A DNA stretch of 64,000 bases from DASXMT01 sp963781305 (GTDB lineage Bacteria > Actinomycetota > Acidimicrobiia > Acidimicrobiales > RAAP-2). This document shows, piece by piece, positions 1 through 8,032 of the stretch (positions within the stretch are counted from its first letter, which is position 1; every line of letters begins with the position of its first letter). The translations under genes and the position numbers were made by a program. The notes below the pieces were generated by a model that was not told where the DNA came from, ran no database searches, and saw nothing but the letters and a program-made list of their open reading frames with translations. The stretch covers positions 682,001 to 746,000 of the forward strand of contig CAWAFL010000001.1 in the NCBI GenBank assembly GCA_963781305.1. The letters run 5' to 3'.

Positions 1-1192
1 TGCCCACTCCTCCGGCGTAGGGCGGAGCCATGAGGCAGGTCGCCGCCCCGAATTGTCCGATCAGCCCGTAGTGGTTGGTGGAGGAGAAGTTGTACTTGAA
101 CCCGAGGAACGACTGATTGTGGATTCCCTCGATGGCCTTCTTGATGGCGGCCGGGTCGACCGAGTGGTACTTGGTGATGGCGTAATTCAACAACTCCAGG
201 GGCATGCTGTCGGTGGCGATGAAGGTCAAGTAGTTGGTCACCGCGTTGGACGTGGCCGCGGCGTAGGCGGCCATGAGGGACTGCTGGGTGGCCGAGAAGG
301 TCTGCGTGGTCGTGTCGGCGCAGTTGTAGTAATACGCGCTGGCCTTGGCCTGCAGGGGGCCCATGGCGCTGAACCCGTCGTACCACGCTCCCGCCGACGT
401 CAGGATGGTGGGCGACCAGTTGGCCGCCTGCACCGCGTTCCAGATCGGGCCGTAGCTCACCCCGGCGTTGACGACGAGCAGGTCCGCCCCTGAGGCCTTC
501 AGCTTGCTGATGGCGGCCGAGTCGTCCACCGCGCCCGGGGTGATCGTGGTCGAGGCCACCACCTTGGCTTTGGGCGCCTGGGTCTTCATGTCACTCAACA
601 TCTGGTTCTGGACGGCCACATCGGTGGCGATGCCGTCGTTCAACATCGCCACTTTGGTGAAGCCCTTCTTCTTCATCCACTGGGTCGAGGCCAGCACGTA
701 TTGCTGGATCGACGAGTTGGGGCTGAAGAGATAGGGATAGGTCTTGGTGTCCGAATACTGGAGACCGGACAGGTCGGCGACCACCGGCATCTTGGCCTTG
801 GTGAACACGGCCAACTGCTGCGCGTCGGCCGACGGGTTGTAGCTGACGGTGATGACGGCGGCATCCTTGTTGGCCACTATCTGGTTGGCCACCTGGACGG
901 CCTGGGTCACGTCGCTGCCGTCGTTCAGGATCTGCACCTTGACTTGGTGGCCGTCGATCCCGTTGGGATGCTCGGCGTTGAATGCCTTCAGGGCCTCGGT
1001 GATCCCCAGCTTGGTGAAGATCCCGTAGGAGGCCTGGGCGCCACTGGTCGGGGTGGAGACCCCGAAGGTGATCGGCCCCTGCGGAATGGGCGGGTAGCCC
1101 GAGCTGGCTCCGGCGGTGGACGTCGGCCCGACCAAGGCCAGCGTGCCCGCGCACACCAGGACGGCCACGGCAACCGAAAGGCGCTTCCTCAT
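1..1192 (-). CDS. ABC-type branched-chain amino acid-like solute-binding protein (C-terminus cut by window edge)
   Basis: The frame opens at ATG 1192 behind an AGGGGGA ribosome binding site and stays open to base 1, so about 397 residues are visible and the stop lies outside. The N-terminus MRKRLSVAVAVLVCAG is a signal peptide (basic start, hydrophobic core, Cys at position 15). The mature part begins with GPITFGVSTPTSGAQ, the opening strand of type-1 periplasmic binding folds of the LivJ/LivK family. By family it would capture a small organic ligand outside the membrane for an ABC importer. No permease or ATPase gene is in the window, and two further binding proteins of this family lie at 8033 and 26579. 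The ligand cannot be read from sequence. A TGACAT-type motif lies about 120 bp upstream and is shared with the 8033-9217 gene. Confidence 0.88.
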   Translation of the reverse strand, partial: MRKRLSVAVAVLVCAGTLALVGPTSTAGASSGYPPIPQGPITFGVSTPTSGAQASYGIFTKLGITEALKAFNAEHPNGIDGHQVKVQILNDGSDVTQAVQVANQIVANKDAAVITVSYNPSADAQQLAVFTKAKMPVVADLSGLQYSDTKTYPYLFSPNSSIQQYVLASTQWMKKKGFTKVAMLNDGIATDVAVQNQMLSDMKTQAPKAKVVASTTITPGAVDDSAAISKLKASGADLLVVNAGVSYGPIWNAVQAANWSPTILTSAGAWYDGFSAMGPLQAKASAYYYNCADTTTQTFSATQQSLMAAYAAATSNAVTNYLTFIATDSMPLELLNYAITKYHSVDPAAIKKAIEGIHNQSFLGFKYNFSSTNHYGLIGQFGAATCLMAPPYAGGVG

Positions 1193-1416
1193 CGTTTCCC
1201 CCTTGTGGTGGTCCCGCCGCGGTGCGCTCCCCAAAATGACTCGGCACACAACGGCTCAATGAACCGATCGTTACGGTAACACGACGGTCGACCCTCGCCA
1301 AGGCCTCGTTTCCGAATTCCTGACATTCCTGTCGCTGCCCCAGAGGGTGCCGGTTCGAGCCGTGCGACGGGGACGGTGACCCGCTACCATCGCCTCGTCA
1401 CCGGAGGGAGGGTGCC
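1193..1416. other. Intergenic region between divergent genes, 1193-1416
   Basis: This gap carries the promoter region of the minus-strand binding-protein gene and of the plus-strand unit that starts at 1417. It holds the GAATTC plus TGACATTCCTGTC element at 1314-1333. It also holds an inverted repeat CGGTGAC/GTCACCG (1374-1380 and 1397-1403) that brackets TACCAT, a possible -10 hexamer for the plus-strand genes. No convincing coding frame was seen. Confidence 0.5.
1314..1333 (-). promoter_or_regulatory. GAATTC-N-TGACATTCCTGTC motif upstream of binding-protein gene
   Basis: GAATTC at 1314-1319, one base, then TGACATTCCTGTC at 1321-1333, 122 bp upstream of the ATG at 1192. The same arrangement with identical spacing (GAATTC, one base, TGACATTGGTGTC) lies at 9333-9352, 116 bp upstream of the paralogous gene at 8033-9217. 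A shared activator or repressor site is the simplest reading. The protein that binds it is unknown. Confidence 0.45.
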
Positions 1417-1500
1417 ATGAAGACCAACCAGCTGCACCGGTCAGGACGTCACCGGGTGGGTACCGGAGCCCCCCCTCGTCGCCAGACGAACCGGTCCTGA
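1417..1500 (+). CDS. Possible 27-residue leader ORF before the LLM gene
   Basis: ATG 1417 sits 5-6 bases after an unusually strong GGAGGGAGGG ribosome binding site. The frame ends at TGA 1498-1500, three bases before the ATG of the LLM gene at 1504, which has no ribosome binding site of its own. The peptide is short and very basic, beginning MKTNQLHRSGRHR. The arrangement suggests that translation of the short ORF is coupled to the oxidoreductase gene. It could instead be chance, with the strong site serving as a distant entry point. Confidence 0.35.
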   Translation: MKTNQLHRSGRHRVGTGAPPRRQTNRS

Positions 1501-1503
1501 GCC

Positions 1504-2484
1504 ATGGCCTTGTTCGGACTGCGCTTCGACTTCAGAAACCCGTCCTTTGCCGGGACCACCATGGCCGAGCGTTATCGGGCCGCGCTCGACATGGCCGAGT
1601 GGGCCGACCGCTTGGGCGCCGTGGCGTTGGTCCTCTCCGAGCACCACGGATCCGACGACGGCTACCTGCCGTCGCCACTTCCCCTGGCCGCTGCCGTCGC
1701 CGCACGGACCACGAACATTCGCATCAACCTGGCCGCGCTGGTCGCCTCCTTCCACGACCCTCTGCGGCTGGCCGAGGACATCGCGGTGGTGGACCTCATC
1801 AGCGAGGGCCGCTTGGACGTGATCATCACCAACGGGTACGTCAGCGATGAATTCACCATGTTCGGCCAGCCCATCGGCGGCCGAGCCCAACGGACCACCG
1901 AGCTCGTCTCCGTGTTGCGCCAGGCCTGGACGGGCGAACCCTTCACCTACCGGGGCCGAACGGTCACGGTTAGCCCCCGACCGTTTCAGGACGGCGGGCC
2001 CAAGATCTCGTTGGGTGGGAGCACCGAACCAGCGGCCCGCCGGGCCGCCCGTATCGGTGACGGTTTCATGCCTTCCACCCCCGCGGTGTGGGAGTTCTAC
2101 CGGGACGAGGTCATCCGACTGGGGCGTCCCGATCCGGGGCCGCATCCCGGCGGCTCCACTGATTTCGTCCACCTGGCCACGGACGCCGACGAGGGCTGGG
2201 AGCGGATCGCACCGCACGCCCTGCACGAGGTCAATGCCTATGGCGAGTGGATGGCGGCAGCAGGCCTCGGGGACAGCGGAGGCTATGTAGGGGTGGCCGA
2301 CGCGGAGGCCCTGCGCGCTACCGGCCAGTACCGCGTGCTCACCCCCGACCAGATGGTGTCCGAGCTCAGCGAACAGGGCCCGTTCGCCTTCGTCGCCTTC
2401 CACCCCCTCATGGGGGGCATTCCTCCCGAACTGGCCTGGGACAGCCTCCATCTCTTCGAGCACGAGGTCCTTCCCCGGCTCTGA
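1504..2484 (+). CDS. LLM-class flavin-dependent oxidoreductase
   Basis: A 326-residue luciferase-like monooxygenase fold. Family landmarks are the early SEHHGSDDG segment (strand 2 and the flavin/substrate pocket), SFHDPLRLAEDIAVVD around residue 80-95, the SEGRLDVIITNGY strand and the ISLGGSTEPAARRAARIGDGF region late in the barrel. These enzymes use FMN or F420 to oxidise small organic molecules; cofactor and substrate cannot be told here. It is the first of three consecutive LLM genes on the plus strand and most resembles the third (3779), sharing the E-HHG, HDPLRLAEDIAV and C-terminal HPL-GG-P segments. Start ATG 1504 follows the stop of a possible leader ORF by three bases. Confidence 0.85.
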   Translation: MALFGLRFDFRNPSFAGTTMAERYRAALDMAEWADRLGAVALVLSEHHGSDDGYLPSPLPLAAAVAARTTNIRINLAALVASFHDPLRLAEDIAVVDLISEGRLDVIITNGYVSDEFTMFGQPIGGRAQRTTELVSVLRQAWTGEPFTYRGRTVTVSPRPFQDGGPKISLGGSTEPAARRAARIGDGFMPSTPAVWEFYRDEVIRLGRPDPGPHPGGSTDFVHLATDADEGWERIAPHALHEVNAYGEWMAAAGLGDSGGYVGVADAEALRATGQYRVLTPDQMVSELSEQGPFAFVAFHPLMGGIPPELAWDSLHLFEHEVLPRL

Positions 2485-2581
2485 CGGGAGGGCGCGACCA
2501 TGCGTCGAGGCCCAATTTGAGATATGTGTGTCATGTAACATTTTTCGCGAATCGGACGTCACTCACACTGGGGGAAATTGC

Positions 2582-3715
2582 ATGGAGTTCGGACTGTTCA
2601 TTCAGGGGTATGTGCCCAACTTCCGTCGGGAGGTGGATCCGGAGGCCGAGCACCATGCCCTCATGGACGACCTGTTGGTGGTCCAGGCGGCCGACAGGGC
2701 CGGGTTCAAGTACGTCTGGGTGACCGAGCACCACTTCCTGGACGAGTACTCACACCTGTCGGCCAACGACGTGGTCCTCGGTTACCTGGCCCATGCCACC
2801 GAGCGCATCCACCTGGGCTCGGGCATCTTCAACCCGCTACCCCAGGTCAACCACCCGGCCAAGGTGGCCGAGCGGGTGGCCATGCTCGACCACCTGTCCA
2901 ACGGGCGCTTCGAGTTCGGCACCGGGCGGGGGGCGGGCAGCCACGAGATCCTCGGCTTCCTCCCCGACATGAAGGACCTGTCGGGCACCAGGGAGATCTG
3001 GGAGGACGTCATCGAGGAGTTCCCCAAGATGTGGCTCCAGGACACCTACGAGGGCTACGAGGGCAAGTTCTGGTCGCTGCCCCCCCGCAAGATCCTGCCC
3101 AAGCCGTACGGCAAACTCCACCCGGCCATGTGGTACGCCGCCGGGAACACGTCGAGTTACGAGATGGCGGCCCGTCGGGGGCTCGGTGTGCTCGGGTTCT
3201 CGATCGGGTCCATCGACGCACTGGCCCCGGTCCTGGCCGCCTACAAGAAGGAGATCCCCAACGCCGAGCCCATCGGCGCCTTCGTGAACGACAACCTCAT
3301 GGTCACCACGGGAGCCTTCGTGGCCGAGGACAGAGACATGGCCCGCTCGTGGGCAACGGGACCGCACTCGAGCTATCTCGGAAGCAACGTCTACCGCTAC
3401 CACGACACCTTCCCCCACCCGCCGGAGATCCCGGTGTGGCCCGAGCTCATCCCCGACGCCACCCCCGACATGCTCGATGCGTCGATCCAGGGCGGGGGCG
3501 TCATCGGCAACCCCGACGACGCCCTGGCCCAGTGCCGGCGATGGGAGGCGGCCGGTGCCGACCAGCTGGTCTTCGGGGTGGGCACGGCCACCACCGAGCA
3601 GATGCTCGAGACCATCCGCCTCATGGGTGAGCACGTCATCCCCAAGATCGACACCGATCCGGTGCACCGCACCACCAGGCTGCGCGAAGCTGCGGCGGAG
3701 CGCCTCTCCGATTAG
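2582..3715 (+). CDS. LLM-class flavin-dependent oxidoreductase
   Basis: 377 residues. It begins MEFGLFIQGYVPN, the first barrel strand of luciferase-like monooxygenases, followed by TEHHFLDEYSHLS, the HLGSGIFNPLPQVNHPAKVAE stretch that lines the flavin site, and NGRFEFGTGRGAG. The start at 2582 is preferred over in-frame ATG 2528 because a GGGGA site lies 8 bases before it and the upstream 18 codons do not look like family sequence. It lies 97 bp after the first LLM gene and 63 bp before the third. An 8-bp palindrome TTCGCGAA lies in the gap before it. Expected role is oxidation of an organic substrate with reduced flavin or F420; substrate unknown. Confidence 0.86.
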   Translation: MEFGLFIQGYVPNFRREVDPEAEHHALMDDLLVVQAADRAGFKYVWVTEHHFLDEYSHLSANDVVLGYLAHATERIHLGSGIFNPLPQVNHPAKVAERVAMLDHLSNGRFEFGTGRGAGSHEILGFLPDMKDLSGTREIWEDVIEEFPKMWLQDTYEGYEGKFWSLPPRKILPKPYGKLHPAMWYAAGNTSSYEMAARRGLGVLGFSIGSIDALAPVLAAYKKEIPNAEPIGAFVNDNLMVTTGAFVAEDRDMARSWATGPHSSYLGSNVYRYHDTFPHPPEIPVWPELIPDATPDMLDASIQGGGVIGNPDDALAQCRRWEAAGADQLVFGVGTATTEQMLETIRLMGEHVIPKIDTDPVHRTTRLREAAAERLSD

Positions 3716-3778
3716 GGGTGCTCGGGCGCGGCCGCCGTGCCGCCAGACGATGAGCAACCGACAGAGGGGGATTCTTCG

Positions 3779-4762
3779 ATGGCCATGTCCATGGCTCGCT
3801 TCAACTTCGTGCAACCCGGCCTGGAACCAACCGAGATGTCCGACCGGTACCGGGCCGCGCTCGACATGGTCTCGCTGATGGACACCTCCGGCTTCGCCAT
3901 GATCTCGCTGGAGGAGCATCACGGCGCCGACAATGGCTGGAGCCCGTCGCCGTTGGCCACTGCCGGCCTGATCTTCGGTCGTAGCCAGAACCTCGGCGTC
4001 ACCATTTCCGCCCTGCTGGTCCCGCTGCACGACCCGCTGCGCCTGGCCGAGGACATCGCCGTACTCGACCTGGCCAGCGGCGGTCGCCTGATCGTGGTGG
4101 CCGGCCTGGGCTATCGGCCCGAGGAGTATGCCGCCCACCGGAAGGACTGGAGCCGCAGGGGCAAGCTCCTGGACGAATCACTGGACGCCCTGCTCAAGGC
4201 CTGGACCGGTGAGCCCTTCCAGTACGGGGACGCCACGGTGCGGGTGACCCCCCGCCCGCTGACCCAGCCCCATCCCACCATCCTGGTCGGTGGGACCAGC
4301 AAGGTGGCGGCCCGACGAGCGGCACGCTTCGGCCTCCCCTTCTTTCCCGCCGCCAACCTCCCCGAGCTCGAGGCCTACTACTACGAGCAATGCACAGCCC
4401 AGGGAACGCAGGGGTTCTGCATGATGCCGGCAGAGCGGACAACGATGCTCTTCGTGGCCGAGGACCCCGACAAGGCGTGGGCCGAGATCGGCCACCACCT
4501 TCTCCACGAGGCTCAGACCTACTCGGGATGGCAGACGCCGGACATTCGTTCCGCGGTGCACTCCCACGCCACGACGCTGGACGAGCTGCGCAAGGAGGGC
4601 ATCTACCGGATCGCCACCCCAGCGGAATGCGTGGCCTTGGCCGAAGCCCAGGGCGAAGCAGCGTCGATGGTCATCCACCCGCTCTGCGGCGGGATGCCCA
4701 TCGACCGAGGTTGGGAATGCGTGCAGCTCTACATCGACGACGTCATTCCCCACCTCGCCTGA
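3779..4762 (+). CDS. LLM-class flavin-dependent oxidoreductase
   Basis: 327 residues starting at ATG 3779, chosen because AGAGGGGG lies about 10 bases upstream; an earlier in-frame ATG at 3737 lacks a site. Landmarks are LEEHHGADNGWSPSP, PLHDPLRLAEDIAVLDLASG, GLGYRPEEYAAH and the LVGGTSKVAARRAARFG region. The second ATG codons at residues 3 and 5 leave the exact start open by a few residues. Closest in design to the gene at 1504, so a local duplication is likely. A mycofactocin-type SDR starts 38 bp downstream on the same strand and may act on the same compound. Confidence 0.86.
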   Translation: MAMSMARFNFVQPGLEPTEMSDRYRAALDMVSLMDTSGFAMISLEEHHGADNGWSPSPLATAGLIFGRSQNLGVTISALLVPLHDPLRLAEDIAVLDLASGGRLIVVAGLGYRPEEYAAHRKDWSRRGKLLDESLDALLKAWTGEPFQYGDATVRVTPRPLTQPHPTILVGGTSKVAARRAARFGLPFFPAANLPELEAYYYEQCTAQGTQGFCMMPAERTTMLFVAEDPDKAWAEIGHHLLHEAQTYSGWQTPDIRSAVHSHATTLDELRKEGIYRIATPAECVALAEAQGEAASMVIHPLCGGMPIDRGWECVQLYIDDVIPHLA

Positions 4763-4800
4763 CGGCCGCTCGACGACGACAGACGAACAAGGGAGCATTG

Positions 4801-5610
4801 ATGGGAAGGCTCGAGGGCAAGGTGGCATTCGTCACCGGAGCGGCACGGGGACAGGGGCGGGCCCACGCCCTGCGCCTGGCCGAAGAGGGTGCCGACATCA
4901 TCGCCGCCGACGTGTGCGCGCCCATCGACACCATCAAGTACCCGAGCGCCACTCGAGCCGACCTGGAGGAGACGGTCCGTCAGGTCTCCGGTCTCGGTCG
5001 GGAGATCGTCGCCGCCGAGGCCGATGTCCGCGATCTGGCCCGCTTGGAGCAGGTGGTGACCGATGGCGTGGCCAAGCTGGGGACACTCGACATCGTCGTG
5101 GCCAATGCCGGCGTGATGAGCGCGGGCCGGCTGTGGGAGCTCAGCCAGGAACAGTGGCAACAGGTGATCGGCATCAACCTGACCGGCGTGTGGCACACCA
5201 TCAAGGCCACCGTGCCCATCATGATCGAGCAGGGCACCGGTGGTTCGATCGTTCTCACCAGCTCGGTCGCCGGCCTGGTCGGTCAGCCCTTCGTGGGCCA
5301 CTACGTCTCGTCCAAGCACGGGGTGGTGGGTTTGTGCCGGACGCTGGCCAACGAACTGGGCGAGTACAACATCCGGGTCAACTCGATCCATCCCGTCGGC
5401 GTGAACACCGCCATGCTCCACGACCCCGATCTGTTCCCCATGATCCAGGAACGTCAGGACACGCTCGGCCCGCTGTTCATGAACACCCTCCCGTTCGACT
5501 TCCTCGAGCCCGACGACGTTGCCGGTCTGGTGGCCTTCTTGGCCAGTGACGAAGCGAGGTACATGACCGGCGCACAGGTCCCCATCGACCTCGGTGTGGT
5601 CAACCGTTGA
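4801..5610 (+). CDS. Mycofactocin-coupled SDR family oxidoreductase
   Basis: 269 residues. The Rossmann start is VTGAARGQGRAHA (GxxxGxG at residues 13-19), and the catalytic set is Ser154/155, Tyr168 and Lys172 (HYVSSK). Between beta-2 and beta-3 it has the insert ADVCAPIDTIKYPSAT followed by DLEETVR. This insert and the GAARGQGR-HA start are the signature of the mycofactocin-coupled SDR subfamily, whose NAD cofactor is held tightly and recycled through mycofactocin. An alcohol/ketone substrate is expected. It is the last gene of the plus-strand LLM run. Start ATG 4801 has AAGGGAG nine bases upstream. It is a close paralogue of the minus-strand gene at 6484-7314. Confidence 0.88.
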   Translation: MGRLEGKVAFVTGAARGQGRAHALRLAEEGADIIAADVCAPIDTIKYPSATRADLEETVRQVSGLGREIVAAEADVRDLARLEQVVTDGVAKLGTLDIVVANAGVMSAGRLWELSQEQWQQVIGINLTGVWHTIKATVPIMIEQGTGGSIVLTSSVAGLVGQPFVGHYVSSKHGVVGLCRTLANELGEYNIRVNSIHPVGVNTAMLHDPDLFPMIQERQDTLGPLFMNTLPFDFLEPDDVAGLVAFLASDEARYMTGAQVPIDLGVVNR

Positions 5611-5620
5611 TCGCAGCGCC

Positions 5621-6370
5621 CTATCGGTTGACCCCACCCCCGTCGACAACCATCGACAGGCCCGAGACCCAGTCCGCCGCATCACTGCACAACCACACGG
5701 CTGACTCAGCCACCTGACTCGGTTTACCGAGCTTGCCCCCGGGCAAGAACTTTGCCATCTCGGCCAAGCCGTTCCAGGAGTTGAGCATGGGCGTGTCGAC
5801 CATGCCAGGGCAGATTGCATTTACCCGGATGCTCTTCCCGTTGTACTCCTGGGCGGCCACCTTGGTGATCCCAAGCACGCCGTGCTTCGCCGCCGTGTAG
5901 TGCGGGAGGCCTGGTGCGGGAACCAGACCCGCGCCCGACGAGGTGTTGACGATGGCCCCACCACCCTGGGCGACCATCTGCACCAGCTCGTGCTTCATGC
6001 ACAAGAAGACCGAGGTCAAGTTCACGTCCAGCATGTGCTGCCAGTCGTCGAGTTCCAGCAGGTGGAAGGGGCCGCTGGGAGCGTTGATGCCGGCGTTGTT
6101 CCAGGCGGCATCGAGCCGACCCCGCTCGTTCACGATCCGGGCGATGAGGCCGGCCACGGCGGACTCGTCGGTGACATCGACGGGGACGAACGTCGCCGCT
6201 CCTCCGGCTTGTTCGACCTGAGCCACCGTGTCCGCCCCACCCTCGGCGTTGGTATCGACCACATAGACGTGCTCGGCCCCCTCGCGAGCGAAGATGCGGG
6301 CGCCGGCCTGGCCGATGCCGCTGCCCCCGCCGGTCACCAGGACTACTTTTCCTGTCGCCAGTTCGCTCAT
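5621..6370 (-). CDS. SDR family NAD(P)-dependent oxidoreductase
   Basis: 249 residues, classical short-chain dehydrogenase. The cofactor loop is VTGGGSGIGQ (residues 12-21), NNAG is at 91-94, the catalytic Ser is near 144, and the Tyr158-x3-Lys162 motif is HYTAAK. It ends in MVVDGGGVNR, the usual C-terminal loop. The start at ATG 6370 follows a GAGAGGAAAC site; the frame is open further upstream through a 15-bp repeat and is not expected to be translated there. It converges with the mycofactocin-type SDR ending at 5610 and is downstream of another SDR (6484-7314) on the same strand. Confidence 0.88.
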   Translation of the reverse strand: MSELATGKVVLVTGGGSGIGQAGARIFAREGAEHVYVVDTNAEGGADTVAQVEQAGGAATFVPVDVTDESAVAGLIARIVNERGRLDAAWNNAGINAPSGPFHLLELDDWQHMLDVNLTSVFLCMKHELVQMVAQGGGAIVNTSSGAGLVPAPGLPHYTAAKHGVLGITKVAAQEYNGKSIRVNAICPGMVDTPMLNSWNGLAEMAKFLPGGKLGKPSQVAESAVWLCSDAADWVSGLSMVVDGGGVNR

Positions 6371-6415
6371 CGATGTTTCCTCTCTGTATGCCGGTCCGTC
6401 TCGACTGATGGCCGA

Positions 6416-6490
6416 CCGGGTGACTACATGCCCGGTGATTACTTGCCCGGTGATTACTTGCCCGGTGATTACTTGCCCGGTGATTACTTG
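6416..6490. repeat. 15-bp tandem repeat between two SDR genes
   Basis: Unit CCCGGTGATTACTTG is present four times exactly (6431-6445, 6446-6460, 6461-6475, 6476-6490), preceded by one degenerate copy at 6416-6430. On the minus strand each unit reads CAAGTAATCACCGGG. The first unit contains the final Lys codon and TAA stop of the SDR at 6484-7314, so each extra copy restates that codon and stop in the same frame. Slippage copying of the gene end is the likely origin. Confidence 0.9.
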
Positions 6491-7314
6491 ATGGTGGCGC
6501 CGAGGTCGATAGGCAGGGTGACGCCGGTCACAAACCGTCCGGTGTCGGATACCAGGTACATGATGGCGTCGGTGACGTCCGAGGCCTCCAGCCATGGCTC
6601 GGGAAAGATGTTCATCGAGGCGAACCCGGGAGCCACGTCGTCCGCCGTCGGTGCCTCGAGATCAGGGCGGAAGAGCTTGAACATGCCCTCGTTCTCGACC
6701 ATCGGGGTGCGCACGTTCCCAGGATGGATCGAGTTGACCCGGATCCGGTACGGAGCCAGCTCGTGGGCAGCCGACCGCATCAGCCCGACCAGTCCGTGCT
6801 TGGCCGCCGTGTAGGCGGGGATGCCCCCCGAAGACTTCAGGCCCATGATGGAGCTGGTCAGGATCACGCACCCACCGTTTCCCCGGGCCACCATGGGCCG
6901 CACCCCTGCCTGCACGGTGTTGAAGACGCCGGTGAGGTTGATGTCGATTACTTCACGCCAGACGCTGGGCTCGCAGGTGAGCAAGGAGTCCATGGTGCTG
7001 ATCCCGGCGTTGGCGATGACGATGTCGATGACCCCGAACGCGGCGGTGCCGTCCCGGACGACCTGGTCGATTCCCCGGTCGTCGCGAACATCGACCACCC
7101 GGGTCAGGGCGCGGCGGCCGGTTACCTCGATCAGGCGACCGGTCTCTTCCAGGTCCTCGGGAGTGGGCATCGGATAGGCGGCGCTGGCCACCGGAGCACA
7201 CAGGTCGACGGCAATGACGTCGGCTCCCTGCTCGGCCAGGCGAACGGCATGGCTCCTGCCCTGACCTCGAGCTGCTCCAGTGACGAACGCGACCTTGCCG
7301 TCAACGGTGCCCAC
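6484..7314 (-). CDS. Mycofactocin-coupled SDR family oxidoreductase
   Basis: 276 residues from GTG 7314, with AAGGGGAA seven bases upstream. It carries the same subfamily marks as the gene at 4801: VTGAARGQGRSHA at residues 11-23, the insert VDLCAPVASAAYPMPT, DLEETGR, then NAG at 102-104 and Tyr168-x3-Lys172 (YTAAK). These enzymes oxidise alcohols with a non-exchangeable NAD that is re-oxidised through mycofactocin. No mycofactocin biosynthesis genes are in the window. The stop codon lies inside a 15-bp tandem repeat. It is probably co-transcribed with the VOC gene at 7360-7800 upstream and the SDR at 5621-6370 downstream. Confidence 0.88.
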   Translation of the reverse strand: MGTVDGKVAFVTGAARGQGRSHAVRLAEQGADVIAVDLCAPVASAAYPMPTPEDLEETGRLIEVTGRRALTRVVDVRDDRGIDQVVRDGTAAFGVIDIVIANAGISTMDSLLTCEPSVWREVIDINLTGVFNTVQAGVRPMVARGNGGCVILTSSIMGLKSSGGIPAYTAAKHGLVGLMRSAAHELAPYRIRVNSIHPGNVRTPMVENEGMFKLFRPDLEAPTADDVAPGFASMNIFPEPWLEASDVTDAIMYLVSDTGRFVTGVTLPIDLGATIK

Positions 7315-7359
7315 GGGGTTCCCCTTTGCTGGCGCGCATCATCCACCCCGTCGGAGTGA

Positions 7360-7800
7360 TCAACCCTGCGCCTTCATCAATTCGATTCGGACTCCGTCGG
7401 GATCGCGCAGGAACAGGAGGTCGATGCCCTCCGTGGTCGTCCTGGTCGACTCGATGACTGTGCCTCCTGCGGCCACCAGCGATGCGGCGGTGGCGTCGAC
7501 GTCATCCACGTAGAACGAGAGATGGGTCAGGCCCAGTTGGTTCCGTCGTTCCGACGGTTGGCCAGTCGGGGCGGGGGTGACGTAGTAGAGCAGCTCGACG
7601 GCCAATCCCTCGCGCCGGATGAACTGGGAAGTCAGCGACAGTTCGCCCGGCACCTCCAGGGCGGCACCGAAGGTGTCGTCGATGGGGATCGACTCGCCCT
7701 GCTCGAAGCCCAGCCCGTCACAGTAGAAGCGGAGCGACCGATCGAGATCGGTCACGCAGATGCCGACATGCGAGAAGACAGTGGTGGCCGGCGTCGTCAT
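7360..7800 (-). CDS. VOC family protein (glyoxalase/dioxygenase fold)
   Basis: 146 residues. The N-terminus FSHVGICVTDLDRSLRFY is the first beta-alpha-beta-beta module of the vicinal oxygen chelate fold, and LTHLSFYVDDVDATAASL begins the second. Candidate metal ligands are the His of FSHVGI, the His of LTHLSF and the Glu near the C-terminus in VRIEL. The family includes lyases, isomerases and ring-cleaving enzymes, so the reaction cannot be named. The start is ATG 7800 with AAGGGGGAACC just upstream; the longer open frame to 7953 is not expected to be coding. It is first in a likely three-gene minus-strand unit with two SDRs. A 16-bp palindrome lies 71 bp upstream. Confidence 0.82.
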   Translation of the reverse strand: MTTPATTVFSHVGICVTDLDRSLRFYCDGLGFEQGESIPIDDTFGAALEVPGELSLTSQFIRREGLAVELLYYVTPAPTGQPSERRNQLGLTHLSFYVDDVDATAASLVAAGGTVIESTRTTTEGIDLLFLRDPDGVRIELMKAQG

Positions 7801-7870
7801 GGTTCCCCCTTGGAAAGACCTGTGGCCCGAGGGATCCCGGTCAACTCCCGGGCCCCGGTGGCAGCAGCGA

Positions 7871-7886
7871 TGGTACCCGGGTACCA
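7871..7886. promoter_or_regulatory. Perfect 16-bp palindrome, possible operator
   Basis: TGGTACCCGGGTACCA is identical on both strands. It lies 71-86 bp upstream of the VOC gene start and downstream of the binding-protein gene on the same strand. Its length and symmetry fit a dimeric repressor site, for example of the TetR or MarR type. No matching regulator gene is adjacent. Confidence 0.45.
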
Positions 7887-7956
7887 GCAGCGAAAGCGAG
7901 GACGGGGTGGCTGCCCGTCGAGAGCCCGTGGGTGCAGCCCATGCGGGACGCACGGC

Positions 7957-8005
7957 GACCCCGACCGAACCGATCCTGCCCTGGCAAGGTCGATCGGTCG
8001 GGGTC
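7957..8005 (-). terminator. Hairpin downstream of binding-protein gene
   Basis: Perfect 12-bp arms GACCCCGACCGA (7957-7968) and TCGGTCGGGGTC (7994-8005) around a 25-base loop, starting 28 bases past the stop of the gene at 8033-9217. There is no T-run after the stem, so it may slow polymerase or protect the mRNA end rather than act as a classical intrinsic terminator. Confidence 0.4.
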
Positions 8006-8032
8006 GAACGTCAGACGTTGTCGCCGGCCGGC

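Noticed and set aside
4390..4800. Long N-terminal extension of the SDR at 4801
   Set aside because: It overlaps the LLM gene in another frame and has no SDR sequence; a good ribosome binding site lies just before 4801.
6416..6490. CRISPR-like array
   Set aside because: Units are 15 bp in direct tandem with no spacers, and no cas genes are present.
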